Shown here one piece after another: positions 21,973 to 34,139 of a stretch of DNA of 64,000 nt. This DNA comes from Vombatus ursinus (Eukaryota; Chordata; Mammalia; Diprotodontia; Vombatidae), in NCBI RefSeq assembly GCF_900497805.2, contig NW_020954569.1, forward strand, positions 20,432,774 to 20,496,773. Direction: 5' to 3'. The translations under genes and the position numbers were made by a program. Below the pieces are notes generated by a model, which was not told the DNA's origin, made no database searches, and saw only the letters and a program-made list of their open reading frames with translations. Numbering within the stretch: position 1 is the stretch's first letter; each line of letters begins with the position of its first letter.

Positions 21973-22599
21973 AGTAATTGCAAATCTGCACTGGCAGAGG
22001 AAATTTTCTCATACTGAGTTTCCTTCTACAAGGAAATCACATAAGAGGGTGGGGAGGGGAGAAACAAAACAAAGAGCTTAAACGCCTTAGTATGCCATTG
22101 CTTATATTTACTTCTATCATTGCATTAAATAATTCCAAGCTGAAAGATAAGCAATCTTTGGAATACCAAATCCCCAAATACTTTTCTTTTGAATCAACTT
22201 AAATATATGGCATATGTAAATTTAACCCAAACAATGAGAATTTGTGAATATGATGTAATCAATGATGTTTTTAATTGAAACTAAATATAAGAATACCCTC
22301 TCCTGAAAGTACTCTTTTCACTTTCCTAGTTTCTCTTTAATTTGTGAAGGATTAAACTATAGCAGAAGCCTCATGGTCAATGAATCTTAGTGGTAAAATC
22401 TCTAAAAGTTTGTGAGTGATTTTAGAAACTGAAAAAAAAAAACCACCAGCCAGAAATCAGCATTACTTGCTAGCCAGGACACAAAGAAGTCATGATTTCC
22501 ATGGGAATAAAACTGAATTAATAACCAATCAACATCCAACTTTACCCTGCTCATATCATGCTACTTCAGACTCTTATCACCTCCCACCAGAATATTAAA
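21973..22599. other. Unrecognised unique sequence
   Basis: About 600 bases without a recognisable element. Confidence 0.45.
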
Positions 22600-22847
22600 T
22601 CAGCCTCTTAAGTCCTTTTACTGCCTTGAGTCTCTTCCCACTCTAATCCATCATCCCCAAAGCTACTAAAGTAATTTTCCCAAAGCAAAATTTTGACCAT
22701 GTCTCTTCCCTGCTCAATGAACTCTAGTGGCTGCCTATTATGTCTACAATCAAATATGAAGTTCCATACTTGTCATTTAAAGCCCTTTACAACCTGATCC
22801 CAGTTTACCACTCCAGGTTTAGTTGATATTGGTCACCTCCATTTGCA

Positions 22848-22992
22848 GTTTAGTATAGTATAGTATAGTATAGTATAGTATAGTATAGTATAGTATAGTA
22901 TAGTATAGTATAGTATAGTATAGTATAGTACAGTATAGTATAGTATAGTATAGTACAGTATAGTATAGTAGAGTATAGTATGGTTTAGTATT
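22848..22992. repeat. (TATAG)n pentanucleotide array
   Basis: About 28 units of tagta/tatag with a few substitutions (cagta, gagta, ggttta near the end). It sits inside L2 coding remnant. Confidence 0.95.
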
Positions 22993-23142
22993 TACCATTC
23001 TTCATACATAACAGTCCATTTCCCACTTTGTTTCCTATTCATAGACTGTCTCCTATGCTTTGAAATGCACTCTATCCTAACCTCAAACTGTTAGAATCCC
23101 CAGTTTCTATCATGCCTCAACTCAAGTATGACTTATGCCAAG

Positions 23143-23400
23143 TGGTATAACAGATAGAGAAGTGGGCTTAGAATCAGGATGATGAGAGTTCATACCCAGC
23201 CTCAACAATTTACTAGCAGTGTGACATGAAGAAAATTACTTAACTTCTCTTTATCTCAATTTCCTCAGGTATAAAATGGGAATAATAATAGCAATTACTT
23301 TTCAGGGTTGCTATGAGAATCAAATGAATAATATTTGGAAAGTATTTAGCACAAAGCCTGGCACATAGTAGGTGCTATAAAAATTATCGCTATTATTACC
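23143..23400 (+). mobile_element. MIR/CORE-SINE nested in L2
   Basis: gccaagtggtataacagata, agaatcaggatgatgagagt, a degraded gtgacatgaagaaaattact block, then ataaaatgggaataataata and cacaaagcctggcacatagt. The L2 resumes directly after it. Confidence 0.75.
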
Positions 23401-23564
23401 TCCTACAAAAAGGCTTGACATGTTCTCTTCACTGTCTAGACTATAAGATCCTCAAGGGCAAGGGCCATCTCATTTTTCCTTTGTGTTCCAGAACCTAGTA
23501 GATTTACTGGTGCAGAGTAGATATTAAATAAATGCCTGTTGACTGATTATTTAGGGGACTAATA

Positions 23565-23650
23565 TGTCCTAGACACTGTGATAGGCCCTGAAAATACAAA
23601 GACAAAAATGAAATAATCCTTGACTTGTAGGAACTTACATTTTATGAGGT
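23565..23650 (-). mobile_element. L2 3'-end fragment, tail to tail with the preceding L2
   Basis: ctagacactgtgataggccc, acaaagacaaaaatgaaata and gacttgtaggaacttacatt are the antisense L2 end. Confidence 0.55.
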
Positions 23651-23784
23651 GGGGGGGGGATGTTTTCAAAATTAATAAAAATGATTTCATGAAATGCGAA
23701 AGGATTTATTAAATACTTATGTGCCAATCGTTCTTGGGGAGTCACTAGCAACTGGAGGAAACAAGAAAGGTCTCATATGAGATG

Positions 23785-24000
23785 TGATGATAGAAGACAG
23801 TGCACTGTCATCAGAATCAGAAAGATCAAGTTCAAATTCTGCTAGCTAGGAGACCGTGTGTGTGCTAAGCACATCACATGTGTGCCAGGCTGCTATAACT
23901 ATGAGTCACATGATTTGACCTCCATTAGTGGGAGGAGTTTTCTGATCAAGATTCACTACCTTCATAAAATCAAAGGTGCAAACCAAAACAGTAATGGGAG
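23785..24000 (+). mobile_element. THER/MIR-type CORE-SINE
   Basis: agtgcactgtcatcagaatc, gatcaagttcaaattctgct, and a 3' part with tccattagtgggaggagttt and cataaaatcaaaggtgcaaa. Same architecture as 35865-36055. Confidence 0.5.
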
Positions 24001-25160
24001 TCTATCACCAAAGCTAAGGCACAATAATAGAGGTGGCGTAACAAAACGGGGGTGGGGAATATTCCATAACTGACATTGACTATATTACTTCACAAAATAA
24101 TACAACTGATTACAGTGAAGCCTATATAGCATCTCCAGACTATTTCTATCATCTTTTCGCATAGATTCAGTCTTGAGCAATGATTATCCTCAATTAAATA
24201 TATTCTCTGATGTACAATGAAAGAGAAAAGCAGAAGTCAGAGCATATATATAGCCAAGGAATTCACACCTCTAGCTCTATGAGATCTTCATGGGCCTTTC
24301 TCTTCTCACAGTGTCTTCATAAATCTATCCCCTGCTGCAATACCTCTGCCAGCATTTCTCTCCTCTTCTCTGAAGTTCAACTTCAGTCAACTCCAGCTAC
24401 ATTTTCTTAACCTGCCTTTTACTGGGTGTGGTTTATTTTACTAGGCAAATGGTACTGCTACAATAAGCCATTGCTGAAGCTAAAATGCCAGGGCCAGGAG
24501 AAGCAGGCTCTCAGCAAGAGAAATATCCCCACCTTCACCCTTTAATTCTAGAAGAGGAACAAGGGAAAAAAGCAAAGAGCAGTTCTTTCTCAGGAACTGA
24601 GTTCTTCCTCCAAAGCTGGTACTCTTCTGGGATATCAGAGACGGTTATGTTTTATGTGCGGAATTGGCTAGCTTGTTTCTTCAAGGTTAATATGGGTATG
24701 GCTGATCCTTCAGTCAGTTACTCTATCATTCCATAAAGGTGATGGAGAACCTTCTTTGTATATCCTAAAGGGCTACCTAATATAGTTGGTATATAGTTCT
24801 TTATACCTCCTTTACCAACCAGAAATGGGATCTCTTAGTTTGACATGTTTTATGATGTCAGAATAGGCCATTCAGGGTATGAGTCAAATTCCACTACTTT
24901 AAGTCTGAATGGACAAGACAAAAATGACCACAAACATTGGTTGCTGGGAGCAATAACAGGTATACAAATATTTGTGCATGATAAAAATACAAAAAAATAG
25001 AAATTAGTTTTAACTTAACTCTGACTTCTGACAAAGCTTTCATTAAGCTAGAAAGAGAATACAATATCAAGTTTGTCAAATAACTAGGGAGACTTTCCTC
25101 CCCTTGCTGTTTACCTGTCTCCACATAATTTGTGAAGTATGCACATGTTTAGAGTGAGAT
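24001..25160. other. Unrecognised unique sequence
   Basis: Over 1 kb without an identifiable repeat. The 83-codon frame at 24485-24736 has no family resemblance and is probably chance. Confidence 0.4.
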
Positions 25161-25164
25161 AATA

Positions 25165-25460
25165 ATTATTGTTTTAATACCTTATATTTACATAGCAGTT
25201 TGTTTATAAATTCATATACATACATATACATACACTATATATATATACACATATATATATAGTGATTCTCTATTTTTATAATACCTTGTGAGGTAGATAG
25301 AGATTGATTCACTCCTATCATACAATATTCCTATCATATAGATAAGGACATGAGATTGAAAGAAGTTAAGGGACTTTCTCCAAGTTAGATACCTAAGAAG
25401 TTTTGATGAATCATGGAGTCAGGAATTGAACTCAGATCATCCAACTCTACATCAGTTTTT
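25165..25460 (-). mobile_element. MIR/CORE-SINE with internal AT repeat
   Basis: Antisense tail (taccttatatttacatagca), a TA/CATA run at 25213-25262, ataccttgtgaggtagatag, ttgaaagaagttaagggact and gtcaggaattgaactcagat. Confidence 0.65.
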
Positions 25461-26094
25461 TTTTATGGTAATACACAAAATTCAATTGGATATTGGATAT
25501 GGGAAACCATGAAGGTAGCAATAATGGTACATAAATAGGGAACTTTCAGTGAGCACATTCCCTAACTCTTCAGGGAGAGAGGTGCATTTTCTCAACCCTT
25601 CTCTAGGGCCAAACTTGGCCAAAATTTTTCAAATTACATTTTTTAAATTGCAAAACAAACATGAAACTTGGAATCGATTTCAGGTAAATTATGCCACATT
25701 CAGTTTTTCTTCAAGTAGCTATTTTTTTTAAAGCATGTAACAATAGAAGACGATGTTTTCCAATATAGGACCAGCAGTAGCATACACAATGTAGTAGTCT
25801 ATGAGTACCTGGATAAAATATCCATTTTGCAATAATGCAACTTTAAGTACCTATTGTTGATTTTCCATAATCTATCCAGATTTGGAAAGTCACACAAGAA
25901 CAACAGCAACAACAACAAATGCTGGCAGACCTTATAAAGAACTTTTTTCTTTTTCATTCAGAGGACAGATAATGCCAGAGGCAACTGAGGGAATGGAATT
26001 GAGGCAATTGAGTGAATCATTATAACTCAATTCTGTATCTAGCTCACTTCGTTTTTTTCTATTAAGTTGTGAGTCTAGTGTCTAGTTCAACCTC
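25461..26094. other. Unrecognised unique sequence
   Basis: No element identified. Confidence 0.4.
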
Positions 26095-26712
26095 TGCCTT
26101 GTGAGAAAACTCTATTCATTTGTGGGAATTGGGAGAAAACCTTTTTTGCATCATTCAGACCTAGCCCTGAGAGGCTGGGAAGCTGGACCACCTCTACCTG
26201 CTGTTTAGAGACCATTAACTAAGGACCTAGTTTATGCTGAACAGAAACCCAGTCACATCCAAAAATTGATGCAAGGGGTTTTCTCAAAATTATACATCTT
26301 AAATGTCTCATATGCCTAATCTGAAAACTGACCCCATACTGATTAATGTTATTGTTTCCATGTTTCTTTGATTATTCACAGACATTTAGGAGGAGTGGCG
26401 TACTTTTTTTTAATTTAGGGAATTATACCCATTTGCTTTCCCTATCCCCAACTTGGAAAGTCTCTAATCTTTCCTCCAATTAGAAATCAGATTACCTAAT
26501 ATTGTGTTGTTTCCTTTTAATCAATTGGTATTATTTTATTGCTTTTAATGTATAAAAATCTGTCTCTTACTGTATTCAGGGTACAGTGCCAAAGCTGGAG
26601 AAAGTGACTGGTTCCAATTTGTTAGGCAATTGGCATGCATTACATAATAAATCAAAATGCTTCAGAAGCTTGAACCTTTGTTTCCTCAGTCATTTCATCT
26701 TCACCCTCCACA
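26095..26712 (+). mobile_element. Solo LTR of an endogenous retrovirus-like element
   Basis: A 618-bp segment runs TG (tgccttgtgag) to CA (accctccaca). It has a TATA motif (tataaaaatc, 26551-26560), a polyadenylation signal aataaa (26646-26651) about 95 bp later, and a pyrimidine-rich U5-like end. The flanking cctc (26091-26094 and 26713-26716) is a 4-bp duplication of the kind made by class I (gamma-like) elements. No internal region is present. The exact 5' boundary rests on the short duplication. Confidence 0.6.
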
Positions 26713-26716
26713 CCTC

Positions 26717-27789
26717 ATTTAACTAATGCCCTCAAAGTTCAGATGTGCAGAAAGGCTTAGATATATACATAATAAGCTACATGGTACTTAATCAATTTTT
26801 CAAAATAAAGTTTCAGGATAATAACAATAAGATAAAAGGAAGAAAATCATGGAGGAATGAAGTCCTAATTTCTATAGGTGTTTTTCTTTTTGGTGGTAGG
26901 AAGGAAGACCTTTTTCAGGTATGTTACAAATAATGAGAAGGCAAATAATCAGTACCATACTTGAAGTTTCACAAAATATATGCAGTGTCTTCCATTTCCT
27001 GTCAGTATTTATACAAAATCTTCATAATCACCATTTATCACCATCTGCTTCCCTGAATTATCTGTCACTTGATCTGTTAACCTCTCTCTAAGTCAGCAGA
27101 ACAATGAAGTTCTTCAAACTTATCTAAACATTTTGCTAATTTACCATAAACAATTCCATTCTTCTCAAAGACACAGACTACTTTTTTAGTTTATTTTTAA
27201 TTTTGTCTTTCATTTTTTCTTGTCATCACTGTCAGAAATAGGTCAATTGTGACATTAACATTAGAAGAAATATCAGTTTTTACTTTGTTGATCTTATATA
27301 TTAATTCAGTTTAGATGGAGTTCTAACAAATTGGCCCCATTACAGGCCTCAATTCTTTTGTTGTTATATGAGCATTTCCATCCTGGTCAAATAGGAAAAA
27401 GAGTTTCTTTGAATTCTGCAATCTTCCTTTCAGTCAGTTAAACAGCCATGTTGTAGCTATTGCTAGTGCCTTCCTATCTGACAACTTCTACCCTCAGTAG
27501 GGATACTTTGACTCCAAATTTGGTCACCATAATTACACAGTGTTCAATTACATTATTATTTGTTGACACTTCTGCAGACTTTGTCTATGTGGTTTTCTTG
27601 TTTTTTCTTATTTCACTCTTTACCATTTCATATAAATATTCCTATGACTCTGAATTATTTTCTTCCTCTTTTTAAAATATTTTTGTGTGAGACAAGTGTT
27701 ATCAGTGTATAGAACTAATCATAGAATGTATCATACAACTCGTTTTTCAGAGGTGGAACTTCAACCCATGACTTGTGAATCAAAGGGAT
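26717..27789. other. Unrecognised unique sequence
   Basis: About 1 kb, AT-rich. No convincing family. Confidence 0.4.
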
Positions 27790-27955
27790 GTACTCTGCCA
27801 GACATCTTAAAATATGGTAATATTCCATTACACTCATGGATCACAGTTTGTATAATCTTTAGGGATCTAATTTGTTTCCAATACTCTGCTAAACCTAAGG
27901 ATTTTTTATGAATATATGTGTATATATACATATACATACATATACACACATTATA

Positions 27956-27994
<39 letters not shown>

Positions 27995-28070
27995 TTCCCA
28001 GTTCTCCTCCTTGGGGTATAGACTTAGAAGAGAGGTCTCCTTCTTCAGGGATATGTACTTTCTAATTATT
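27790..28070 (-). mobile_element. Degraded L1 ORF2 3' fragment
   Basis: ggtaatattccattacactc and atggatcacagtttgt match antisense L1 (consensus-like attccattacattcatatac). Then, past a microsatellite, ctccttggggtatagactta recalls the L1 ggtatagacctag stretch. Weak but consistent in order. Confidence 0.4.
27905..27993. repeat. (TATA/CATA)n-(TG)n microsatellite
   Basis: TA-rich part followed by a clean TG run of about 18 units (27958-27992). Confidence 0.95.
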
Positions 28071-28137
28071 TTAAAGAATTATTCCTAATTACCTAAGTAA
28101 CTTTCAAAGTTTCAAAACATTAGTTAATGCCGATTTT

Positions 28138-28400
28138 TAGGCATGCGTGTGGTGCAGTGGATATAAGTGGAATAGGGAAGGCCTGGGTTCACATTTGGAC
28201 TCAGATGATTATTAGCTATATGACCTTGGGTAAATCACTTGACCCCTGTTCTTTCCAGTTTTCTTAACTTTAAAATGAAGATAATAGTAGCACCTACACC
28301 CCTGTATTGTTTTAAGGCTCAAATGAAATAATATTTGTAAAATGATTATAGCATGATGCCTGACAAATAGTTGGAGCTTAATGAAATGCTTGGTCCATTA
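28138..28400 (+). mobile_element. MIR/CORE-SINE, nearly complete
   Basis: gtgtggtgcagtggatataa, ggcctgggttcacatttgga, tatgaccttgggtaaatcac, ttaaaatgaagataatagta, and gatgcctgacaaatagttgg. Confidence 0.75.
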
Positions 28401-28434
28401 TTTTTTCCTTCACTGGGTTAAACATGGATCCTTA

Positions 28435-28600
28435 TTTATCTCAACTATTATAAAAAACTCATATTTATAATACAGTAAAATTGGCAGGACACTTTACTCA
28501 CAACAACCCTGTTAAATGGGTAGTGCCAACTAATAGTATGCTCTTCATTTTACAGGTGAGAAAACTGAGGCTCTGAGAGATTAAAGGGCAATTCTCTTGA
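28435..28600 (-). mobile_element. MIR fragment
   Basis: ctcacaacaaccctgttaaa, ttcattttacaggtgagaaa and actgaggctctgagagatta are the antisense MIR core and tRNA-proximal part. Confidence 0.65.
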
Positions 28601-30024
28601 CTCTGTATTATGAACTTTATGTAGGTCAGGTTTTTAGAAGAATTCTAATCATCTTCCCTCATCAAAGGATATATCACCTTCAGAATAGCCATCAAATTCT
28701 AAATAATCTTGCATAGCAGGGAGAATATTTTAGTTACTCTATGATCTTAATAACAAAATAGATATAGATATAGATATTTAGATATAATGTAGGGATACAC
28801 ACACATACACACATATATGTATACATATATAAACATACACATAAATATATAATAGAGATATAGATCTCTCTCTTATACATATGCATATATACACATATAT
28901 CCATATGTATCCATATATATGTATATGTGTGTATGTATATAAAAAATCCCTACATTAGATCTTCCCTACCAAAATCACTTAAGCTAAATAATTTTTTTGT
29001 CTATTAAGCACTTTATACATGAGGAGCTTTGTACTTATGATGCAGCATAAACTAAAAAAATACACCAAAAAGACAGAAAAAAAAACAAAGATCAAAAACT
29101 AACCTCTGTTAAGCATCATTCAAACAATCACTCATTTATATAATCATTCCAATGGTACTAATGACCCCCTGTAAGTTATTTTACCTAATAATATATTTAC
29201 ATAAAAACTAGTTAATGACATTAGAGCTGGAAGTAGATCCCTTGATGTAAGTGGCCTTTTGCTGCATTAAACTAAATTGCCCATCAAGGGACTCAAACTG
29301 TGACTCTTTCTTTTCCAAAGGAAAAAATATAATACAAGTGAGGCTGACAGTAGTTTGAAGATGACTAGTAAATTAATACGCTTACTGATATATAAGTAAT
29401 AATGCTTAGAGTGATAACCAAAAAGTCAGAGTGCTGATAAAGACAGTGATGATTTTACTGTGCACAAGAAAGCTGTTTCAGATTTGGTACTAATATTTTA
29501 TGTAGCAGGACAGTAGCTCCTTTCTGAAGTTGTAAAGCTACTGCTATGATATAACATGAGTACATAATTTAACACCAGATGGCACTGTGAACCACTACCC
29601 TGGTCTCGTTTGATACAAAGGCTCTGAATCTGTGCTTCATGTGCTTGGCTTCATAGTTATTAACTTCTGTCCTGATGGACAAATGACCTAAAGATTTGCT
29701 AAACTCTCTTTAATCCTTCAATTGGAGCCTTCAGTTTGATTGCTTTCTGTAGGGCAGTAGAGACTGCCTATTCATGAAGCTATAGGTTTTTGGATTTACC
29801 CAGTCAGAATCAAATTTGCCTACTTTAGGCAAAACCTGTCTCTTCCCTGAATTTGCTGTATTTCACAGAATGTAGTGCTTTAAGTTTTTCAAGATATTTC
29901 CTCAAAACAATCCTGTAAGATAGATGTCCAGTATTGTTCTCTCCTAAACAACTAACCTTGGCATAAACAGAGACAGGAACATTTATTTAGTTATTATTCT
30001 TAGGTCAGAAAAACTAAAAGCAAT
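28601..30024. other. Unrecognised sequence with a TA/CA microsatellite at 28745-28950
   Basis: Apart from the roughly 200-base compound TATA/CACA repeat I recognise only a possible MIR tail remnant at 29885-29950 (caaaacaatcctgtaagata). A short inverted pair, atcccttgatg and catcaaggga (29237 and 29283), is too small to assign. Confidence 0.4.
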
Positions 30025-30094
30025 TACAAATATATATACATATATATATATATACACACACATATATATATATACACACATATATATACACACA

Positions 30095-30128
<34 letters not shown>

Positions 30129-30146
30129 TACATACACACACACTAT
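30025..30146. repeat. (TA)n/(CA)n compound microsatellite
   Basis: About 120 bases of alternating tatata and cacaca blocks. Confidence 0.9.
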
Positions 30147-30599
30147 TATCTCAAGAGCAATGTGCTCATTTCTGTCCTAGATCCCCCAAATTCACAGGCA
30201 ATAAACTATTCTCTATTCAGGGAGTCCATGGGGAAGACATAAACTCAGTTTGTTTAGTTTGCCCAGAACTTCTCTTCTTGTCTTAGGTGATAAACTCTTC
30301 ATAAATGATACAATAAAATTCCTATTTCATATCAGATTCACACTTCCAGTTGGTCCAGATTTTTTTAATAAGGACTCGGCAACTTGTTACTAAGGACTAC
30401 TTACATCATGGGGCATAAAACTTGAAATCCAGTGTGACATGAAACTCCTAAAAGCTGATATTTTCCCTAATCTTGGCTATCTTGTCATTGGCAGAGATCT
30501 TTGATTATTTTTGTCCACAGTTGGTTTTCTAATAGTGGAGAGATGAGCTTGCATGTGCTCTCCAGAAACAAACTACCTCCATTTTGTTCATCATCTTCC

Positions 30600-30685
30600 C
30601 ACCCCTTCCTCTGATAAGTACTTAAAAAAGTGCCCAGAAGATGTTGATGTTCAATAAATGCTTGTTCACTAGACTTTTCCCTTAA
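30600..30685 (+). mobile_element. L2 3'-end fragment
   Basis: gatgttcaataaatgcttgt preceded by a cagaag stretch fits the L2 terminal signature. Very short. Confidence 0.4.
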
Positions 30686-31094
30686 CTACTTACTAATTAT
30701 TATTACTTTTATTGTTTTCCCTTCCTACAGCTAAAGTCTTGCTTCTCACAGGGACTAGATGGGCAGATAGAGTAAGAGAGATATAATATGTACAACATGA
30801 AAGTGGGCTGACATGAAATTTCTTTTTTTAAATTTCCTGTGTATGTTCTAGAACTAGTATGGAATTAGCCTAATATACCATGCCATCTTTACCTGGAGAA
30901 AAATATATTTCATCATAATAGTTATATGCAGTCATTTTAAAAAAAAAGATTAAATTTTATTCTATGTCTTCTGCTTAAGAAGGCAGGGCTGCATGTAGTA
31001 TATTTTTAAAATATTACATTAAAAAAATAAAACAACAATTTTGGAGTTTCAGGTTGGTTGATAACAACTCCCAATTATATTGTATTTTATTCAC

Positions 31095-31275
31095 ATATGG
31101 CAAGTTAAAATTTACATTTATAGTTAATAAAGTAAAAAAAATCTAATTTTTGCAAATAAGGAAACTGAATCTCAAAGAAATAAAATAACTTTTCCATGGC
31201 TGTTCAAATAATGTGAGTCAGAGCTAGGTTTCAAACCCAGATCTCCTTGTTCCCAGCACAATCCTCTTTTTTTTT
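31095..31275 (-). mobile_element. MIR/CORE-SINE fragment
   Basis: aaataaggaaactgaatctc, aaagaaataaaataactttt, then gtttcaaacccagatctcct (the antisense gttcaaat B-box region). Confidence 0.6.
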
Positions 31276-32489
31276 ATTCTGTGATATATAATTTAATTAC
31301 AAAAAATAGCTTAATCACTGACCCTAAAATAGGCAGTGAAACTATTAATGACCATGTAAATATAAATATGTATTTGGAATGTATAGTTTTGTGAACTCCT
31401 AAAATATGTTCCACATATAAGTCTTAGTGAACTTTTATGCTTTAATATATTCTGAAACATGAATACTAAAAAAAATTAAACCTATTTGAAACTTTAATGT
31501 TTATTTTTTTATGTTTAACGAAATAATGTTTAACATATATTATTATAATATTATATGCTTAGTTTTGTGAATTTTATAGTATTCTATAAATGTTGATTTT
31601 AATTAGATAGTTCACCTTGTCATTGTGTGTGATGATTTCTGAATGATACTTTCTTAGACCATTGGATTGGTTAAAAAAAAAAGTCCTCTTTCTTGGACAT
31701 GTTGGTGACCTGTTCTATATTATACTTGCTTTTGTAGAATAGCATCATATGTCTTATACTTGCATGAAATCTCATTTTTTGAACAATTTAAGGCTAAGAT
31801 TACAAATGCAATTTTCTCAGGCACTAAATAGCAACTAATAAATGTTTTTACTAAGTTCAAAAATAAACTTGACCAATATATACCATAAGAGTATGATTAC
31901 ACTGAATTTTAGTAAGAAATATATCAATATGTAAGCTTAAATAATTTACCTTTCAAATATTGTTTTTGTAGTATTTATGTATTTGAAGTTGTTAAAACCT
32001 AACTTTCAATAAGACTTTTGGGAAAATCTATATAAAGGAATACATGTATATATTTTTTCTGAGAAACAAGAGTGTGTCTTACATGGAAATATTAAGAATT
32101 CATTCAACTTAAGAATTAAAGTTCATTTGCAAAATTTTCATTTGTTACAATTAAAATTATAAGTGCTATATTTTCCTCCTTACAATTTTCTTCTTTCACA
32201 TATCACTAGGTTAAGAGACTGCTTCAGTCAAAAAGAACATAATAATTCTAAAACAACAACAGTAAATGTGAAAAGTAATTTCATTTGTATTACTCAGTCT
32301 GCATTAATTCACATACAGATACATACACACACACACATCCCTTGATATATTTGAACCCCTGAATCAATTAGAATTTATTTTACAATGCATTCATAGTTAT
32401 GCATCATGACATGGTGAGAAGAATGGTAGACATATTCCAAAGACTTAAAATCAAGTCTTTACTTGCCCGTGACTAGTTCTGTGATTGTA
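31276..32489. other. Unrecognised very AT-rich sequence
   Basis: About 1.2 kb with many A/T runs and no identifiable element or gene. A CA run lies at 32324-32337. Confidence 0.45.
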
Positions 32490-32735
32490 CCAGTTTGTGG
32501 TACAAAAGATAGAGTGTTGTGTCTGGAGTCAAAAAGACCTGAGCTCAAATCTAGTCTTAGATGCTTATTAGCTATGTGGCAATCATTTAACCTCTGCCTC
32601 CCTCAGTGTCCTGAATTATAAAAGGAGGATAACAATGGCATCTACATTCCAAAGTCGTTAGGATCAAGTGAAATTTTATTTGTAAAAGGCTTAGCACAGT
32701 GCTTGGCACATATTAAGCCCATAATAAATGCTTTC
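32490..32735 (+). mobile_element. MIR/CORE-SINE, nearly complete
   Basis: gtacaaaagatagagtgttg, acctgagctcaaatctagtc, atttaacctctgcctccctc, and gcacagtgcttggcacatat. Confidence 0.75.
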
Positions 32736-32850
32736 CTCTCTTTCTTCCTTCCCTCTTCCCTCCCTCCCTTATTTTCCTTCCTCCTCTGCTTCTACTTTCT
32801 TCCTCCCTTTCTTCTTTCCTCCCCCCCACTTTTTTCCCTTACTTCCTTTC
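32736..32850. repeat. (TTCC)n pyrimidine tract
   Basis: About 110 bases of impure tccc/ttcc repeats extending the MIR 3' end. The FFLPSSLPPL-like frame is repeat translation. Confidence 0.85.
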
Positions 32851-32989
32851 TGTGTAGTCACCTATATCTAAGTCTCAGTTTACTCTCCTTTAAAATGACT
32901 AGCTTACCTCTCAGAATCTATTTCTAATAACAATTATTCTATGGTTCCAAGAATTCATTGTTATTTGCAGCTTATCTCATAGCCCATGT

Positions 32990-33560
32990 AAGATAAGTCA
33001 CATTTTCTCACAAAATGGCTCCCTTTCCTCTTTTACCTTGTCTAATGACAGCCACCAAGCCAGGTTCTGATGAATTGAGGCCTTACTCTATGATTAACTG
33101 CTGCAATTATAGAGTCCTGAAGATTGCCAGGATCGACTCTTTCCATGATCACTGTGGCTTCTCTTGCTTCCCCAAATTTGACAGCTATGCTATATTGCTC
33201 AAGGTTAGGTTGGAGAATGTCTTCAGAGCATGCTTTTGTTTTTCTGTACTTATGGTCACCCCACTCAATCTCAGGACATAGTAGCAGCTTAGGGAACTTG
33301 CTGTGGACCATCCATCTTCTGTCTACACTGCCCAGCAGCTCTGAGCTGCAGAGAGTATTTATTTAATGTTTGTGCCTTGTCTTCCAAAAACTCAGTTCTG
33401 ATGGTGATGTCTTGCAATTGGATATGAAGGATAACTCCTGGGTGACAATGACAAAACTATTCAGGGAGTTACAAGTACCATGTGGCAGCTGAAAGTCTTA
33501 TAGTTTTAAAGGAGGTTGGACTGACTCTTATGGTTTAGTATAGAATGGTATGTCTCTGGC
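32990..33560. other. Unrecognised GC-richer block open on both strands
   Basis: Frames of 89 codons (minus, 33042-33311), 88 codons (plus, 33015-33281) and 80 codons (plus, 33124-33366) overlap here, and the base composition differs from the AT-rich flanks. The minus frame contains EIEWGDHKYRKTKACSEDIL and AVKFGEAREATVIMERVD, which looks protein-like but matches no family I know. It could be an old transposon coding piece or a processed gene fragment. Confidence 0.3.
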
Positions 33561-33837
33561 AGTCTGAGCTGGAAAGGATGGAGAGGCTTTATTGCTCTTG
33601 TACTAGTTCTCATATAGTAATATAGTAATATTATTAGTCTTAATTAATTAATGATATTATTGGGATATAGTAATCCCAATACACACATAATTACTTTAGT
33701 TATGCATATATACACATATATGTCTAAAATATATAGCTACATATTATATGCATTGTTATACCTACAGTATCTCACTATCCATGTCTCTATATGCATATGA
33801 AAAAGTTATATATGAATATATATGTATATGTATGTGC

Positions 33838-34010
33838 ATGATATTATCTCATTTAATTCTCACTACATTCCTGAAATATAGTTGCTGTTATCATCCTTCA
33901 CATGAAGTTGATGAAACTGAGCTAAAGTTTGTTTGTTCAGGGTCACAATTCATCATCATGAAATTTCAATATCCCCTGAGACTGACTTAGCCCTGGTACT
34001 CACATCATCT
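33838..34010 (-). mobile_element. MIR/CORE-SINE fragment
   Basis: tatctcatttaattctcact, gttgatgaaactgagctaaa, and ttgttcagggtcacaattca follow antisense MIR order. Confidence 0.6.
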
Positions 34011-34139
34011 CAGTCTCCTTTGATCCTCTGATTGGACCCTAGTACTAGAGGGCAGAACCATGGGCTCCAGGGCCTTTGTTTAAGATAGGGCCCAGCAGAA
34101 TTCTCCAATTTCCCATCAGTTGTACTGTTTTTTTCTTTT

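Larger units (their letters stand above)
22600..23560 (+). mobile_element. L2 LINE C-terminal region and 3' end, interrupted twice
   Basis: Sense L2: aaagtaattttcccaaagca, aactctagtggctgcctatt, catttaaagccctttacaac, then after a pentanucleotide array catacataacagtccatttc and atgcctcaactcaagtatga. A MIR follows, and then the L2 end: actataagatcctcaagggc, aataaatgcctgttgactga. Confidence 0.75.

Noticed and set aside
24485-24736. 83-codon frame in unique sequence as a gene
   Set aside because: No splice context, no family similarity and an unremarkable length for a chance frame.
29230-29295. DNA transposon suggested by the atcccttgatg / catcaaggga inverted pair
   Set aside because: The arms are about 10 bp with only some 35 bp between them and no target duplication. 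This could be chance.
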